From: Deltaproteobacteria bacterium
GTDB lineage: Bacteria > SAR324 > XYD2-FULL-50-16
Assembly (NCBI GenBank): GCA_018645005.1
Contig: JABGPJ010000103.1
Coordinates: 9,481 to 54,953 of the forward strand
Direction of reading: 5' to 3'
Length of the DNA: 45,473 bases
The position numbers and the translations under genes are program-made. The notes below the pieces were generated by a model that was not told the origin of the DNA, did not search any database, and was given only the letters and a program-made list of their open reading frames with translations. Each line of letters begins with the position of its first letter. The first letter of the stretch is position 1. Shown here one piece after another: positions 43,738-45,473 of this stretch.

Positions 43738-44877
43738 CTACCTTAAAACCCAAACCAGATCAGATCGTCGGTTGTCTTGCCACCAGGCTTCCATATTACC
43801 AGTTATTCTTTCCGTCGGACATTCCTCGCCTTTACTTACTCCTCGAATGTCGTTTGTACTGAAATGCTGACTGGTGACCAAAGGTGTGATGCCTGTCCAA
43901 CGTCGATCTCCGAGGGATTTATTATAACCGTTGGAGCCTCGTTCATCGCAATTACCTTCAATTTGAAGAATGATATTCCGATACCGAACCGCTTCATCAA
44001 AAATCATATCGACTTCAGAATAGAGTTTATTGGAAGCTTTTTTATGAACAGAGAAGTCGTCATATTCAAACATAATTGGAGCCAGAACGAATTGATCGAT
44101 GGCTGCAGTTTTGGCGCAAAACGCATTTTCGATTCCTAGTTTTCTATTACGCAATAACCGTTTATAAATCTTAGCCAGAGCATCAATTTTTAAGTCTTTT
44201 TCCTTCTTATCCAATTGATGTTTGCTGGCTGCCAATTCCTTGATTTTTTCATCACTCAGGTTGGTTTTCTCTCTTAAGATTTTTTCCAGCGCTTTAGTGT
44301 CTTTAGCCGCAATAATTTCAGTTCTCAGTTTACTATATGCAACCAACTTTTTGATCTCATCGTCGCTAAGATTAGTTTTCTCTCTCAACTTAGCTTCCAA
44401 CTCTTCCGAGTTGAGCTCTGAATTCACCAAATCTGCCACATTCTTATCGTTTAATAGTGCTTTAATTTCGTCACTCTGAATCATTTTAAGCAGCTTGCCG
44501 GTGAACAGCTTCTTTTCATCTTGAATTTTTTCCTTTTCGGCCTGTATTTTCTTCAGCTCTTTGATGTCCTCCTTTGAAACTTGAGCGATTATCGCCATTT
44601 TTTCCTGGTAAGTTTTTTTAATTTGTCTGTTTTCCAAAATTTCAGCCTGTCCAAGCTGCTTGGATGTGGCCAGGTCCTCAAGATATATAACCGGCTTGGA
44701 AGGTATGGCAGATTCGACAGATTTGACAGGCTGGACAGGTTGGACAGGTTGGACAGGTTGGACAGGTTGGACAGATTTGACAGGCTCAACAGGCTTGGCA
44801 GGCTTGGCAGGTTCGACAGGAGTACACGCAACAAGCAGGATTGCTGAAGCTATAATAATGAAAGGGCTCCGCACCAT
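43738..44877 (-). CDS. Second Pal-like lipoprotein with coiled coil, heading the tol cluster
   Basis: A 379-residue lipoprotein. ATG 44877 is preceded by GGAGG; the lipobox LLVAC acylates Cys18. A proline/valine stretch with five VQP units follows, then a charged helical region (about 55-250) containing an internal duplication: LREKTNLSDDEIKKL and LREKTNLSDEKIKEL, 37 residues apart. The C-terminal OmpA-like domain (about 264-376) has GNCDERGSNGYNKSLGDRRW, keeping the peptidoglycan-binding Asp and Arg but differing from standard Pal at the His (Asn here) and after RR (Trp for Ala). It may anchor to peptidoglycan, but its match to Pal is looser than that of the gene at 33671. Distance to tolQ is about 70 bases, so it likely leads the operon. 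Confidence 0.82.
   Translation of the reverse strand: MVRSPFIIIASAILLVACTPVEPAKPAKPVEPVKSVQPVQPVQPVQPVQPVKSVESAIPSKPVIYLEDLATSKQLGQAEILENRQIKKTYQEKMAIIAQVSKEDIKELKKIQAEKEKIQDEKKLFTGKLLKMIQSDEIKALLNDKNVADLVNSELNSEELEAKLREKTNLSDDEIKKLVAYSKLRTEIIAAKDTKALEKILREKTNLSDEKIKELAASKHQLDKKEKDLKIDALAKIYKRLLRNRKLGIENAFCAKTAAIDQFVLAPIMFEYDDFSVHKKASNKLYSEVDMIFDEAVRYRNIILQIEGNCDERGSNGYNKSLGDRRWTGITPLVTSQHFSTNDIRGVSKGEECPTERITGNMEAWWQDNRRSDLVWVLR
44728..44772 (-). repeat. 9-base in-frame repeats in the second pal-like gene
   Basis: Five 9-base units encoding VQP (GTTGGACAG-type on the plus strand), flanked by degenerate PVKSV and PAKP units. This is a simple tandem repeat likely to vary in number. Confidence 0.85.
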
Positions 44878-44916
44878 TTTATCCTCCAAAATTTAATATT
44901 TTACAAAAATCATCTC

Positions 44917-44940
44917 TAATTTAGCTTTTTTTAATTTAGC
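44917..44940. repeat. Direct repeat just upstream of the tol cluster
   Basis: TAATTTAGC occurs at 44917-44925 and again at 44932-44940, 15 bases apart, about 40-60 bases before the lipoprotein start. It could be part of a promoter or regulator site; only the repetition and position are seen. Confidence 0.3.
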
Positions 44941-45286
44941 GATGATGTACCGGTATACCAATAAAATTTGAGTTGAACATCAATAATTACTCTGAAAATG
45001 ACGCAAAGCAGAATTTCGTTGAATTTCCCACTTGACTCATCGTGACTGCTGATTATTTCTTACAATGACAAACGAAGTCGGAATTAAATACCGGTCATCA
45101 CTTGAGCGTAATAAACGACGTATTTTACTTGCGATGACAGACTTTGCTTGCTTTTTTTATAAAAAGCTCAACTCAAACCAAAAAGTTTGAAAAAACTGTC
45201 GGCTCCATCAAATTGAAGGAGTGACGTAACTATTTGTCAAAAATCAAACCCGTTTACGGTAAATCGAAGGGGGGTGAGTTCCATGA

Positions 45287-45332
45287 CCTCGGTGATAGAT
45301 TCGCTGTATCCTCGGTGATAGATTCGCTGTAT
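45287..45332. repeat. Perfect 23-base tandem duplication
   Basis: Two identical adjacent 23-base copies (45287-45309 and 45310-45332), each starting CCTCGGTGATAG and ending TCGCTGTAT. Exact identity implies a recent event. No coding frame is affected. Confidence 0.9.
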
Positions 45333-45371
45333 TTTTATAAAAATGCAACCATTAATATCATGAGTTCTAGA

Positions 45372-45473
45372 ATTATCGTGTGACCTTACTCCGAAGAAAG
45401 CATCTTTACAAGGTTGTCATTATCCCATCCCAGGACAATCGCATAACCTTACTTAGAGGTGAGCATCTTTACA
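45372..45473. repeat. Imperfect 39-base repeat, 63 bases apart, cut by the window edge
   Basis: Segments 45372-45410 and 45435-45473 match at about 29 of 39 positions by hand count; both contain CCTTACT and end GCATCTTTACA. Since the second copy ends at the last base, the array may continue outside the window. Confidence 0.6.

Larger units (their letters stand above)
44878..45473. other. Non-coding stretch upstream of the tol cluster
   Basis: About 600 bases to the window edge with no supported gene. It should contain the promoter of the tol cluster. It holds three separate repeat structures, listed individually. The sequence is AT-rich near the gene and more mixed towards the edge. No tRNA or terminator could be assigned. 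Confidence 0.45.

Noticed and set aside
45091-45145. Imperfect hairpin with GTCATC/GATGAC ends
   Set aside because: The inner arms pair poorly and no T tract follows, so neither terminator nor riboswitch can be supported.

Overview
The window comes from a Gram-negative (diderm) bacterium. It encodes a complete Tol-Pal envelope machine, an LptF-type lipopolysaccharide export permease, a YejM/LapC-like regulator, an ADP-heptose-type glycosyltransferase, RlpA, and several lipoproteins and Sec-exported proteins. I cannot name the species. A deltaproteobacterial-grade lineage (Desulfobacterota or SAR324-like) is my best guess, held loosely. No rRNA, tRNA, CRISPR array, phage module or intact transposase was seen. 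The only mobile-looking DNA is a tandem pair of short palindromic elements near 33.5 kb.

Layout. 0.3-7.1 kb: an EamA permease, a small secreted protein, and a minus-strand acyl-CoA operon (ADP-forming acyl-CoA synthetase alpha subunit, SDR, CoA-transferase alpha and beta), followed by a broken second SDR gene. 7.2-13.1 kb: an orphan hypA-hypB pair, an unusual CheY-receiver/NrtA-like binding-protein fusion, a phosphopantetheinyl transferase, and a methionyl-tRNA synthetase of eukaryote-like type. 13-19 kb: hypothetical proteins, a GT4 glycosyltransferase, and a ParA ATPase next to nusB. 19-33.4 kb: envelope biogenesis, with two alkaline-phosphatase-fold membrane enzymes, an LptF-like permease, two ArnT/PMT-type GT39 transferases around a GT9 transferase, a DPM1-like GT2, RlpA, a secreted protein and manC, ending in a clear intrinsic terminator. 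33.4-45.5 kb: a long minus-strand run. In transcription order it is a pal-like lipoprotein, tolQ, tolR, tolA, tolB, a cpoB/ybgF-like gene, a MinD-like ATPase, def, a DUF192 gene and rnhB, with a second and more canonical pal further downstream.

How the genes may work together. ManC makes GDP-mannose. The GT2 could load a hexose onto a polyprenyl phosphate, and the two GT39 enzymes could transfer it outside the cytoplasm to lipid A/core or protein. The GT9 enzyme, the LptF-like permease and the LapC-like protein point to lipopolysaccharide as the main theme. The Tol-Pal genes stand out because TolA, the CpoB-like protein and both Pal-like lipoproteins each carry a different in-frame tandem repeat in the linker that would span the periplasm.

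No single locus proves a new system. The best candidates for follow-up are the receiver-NrtA fusion, the repeat-rich double-Pal Tol system, the palindromic element abutting the pal stop codon, and two information-processing enzymes (MetRS and RNase HII) that look eukaryote- or archaea-like.
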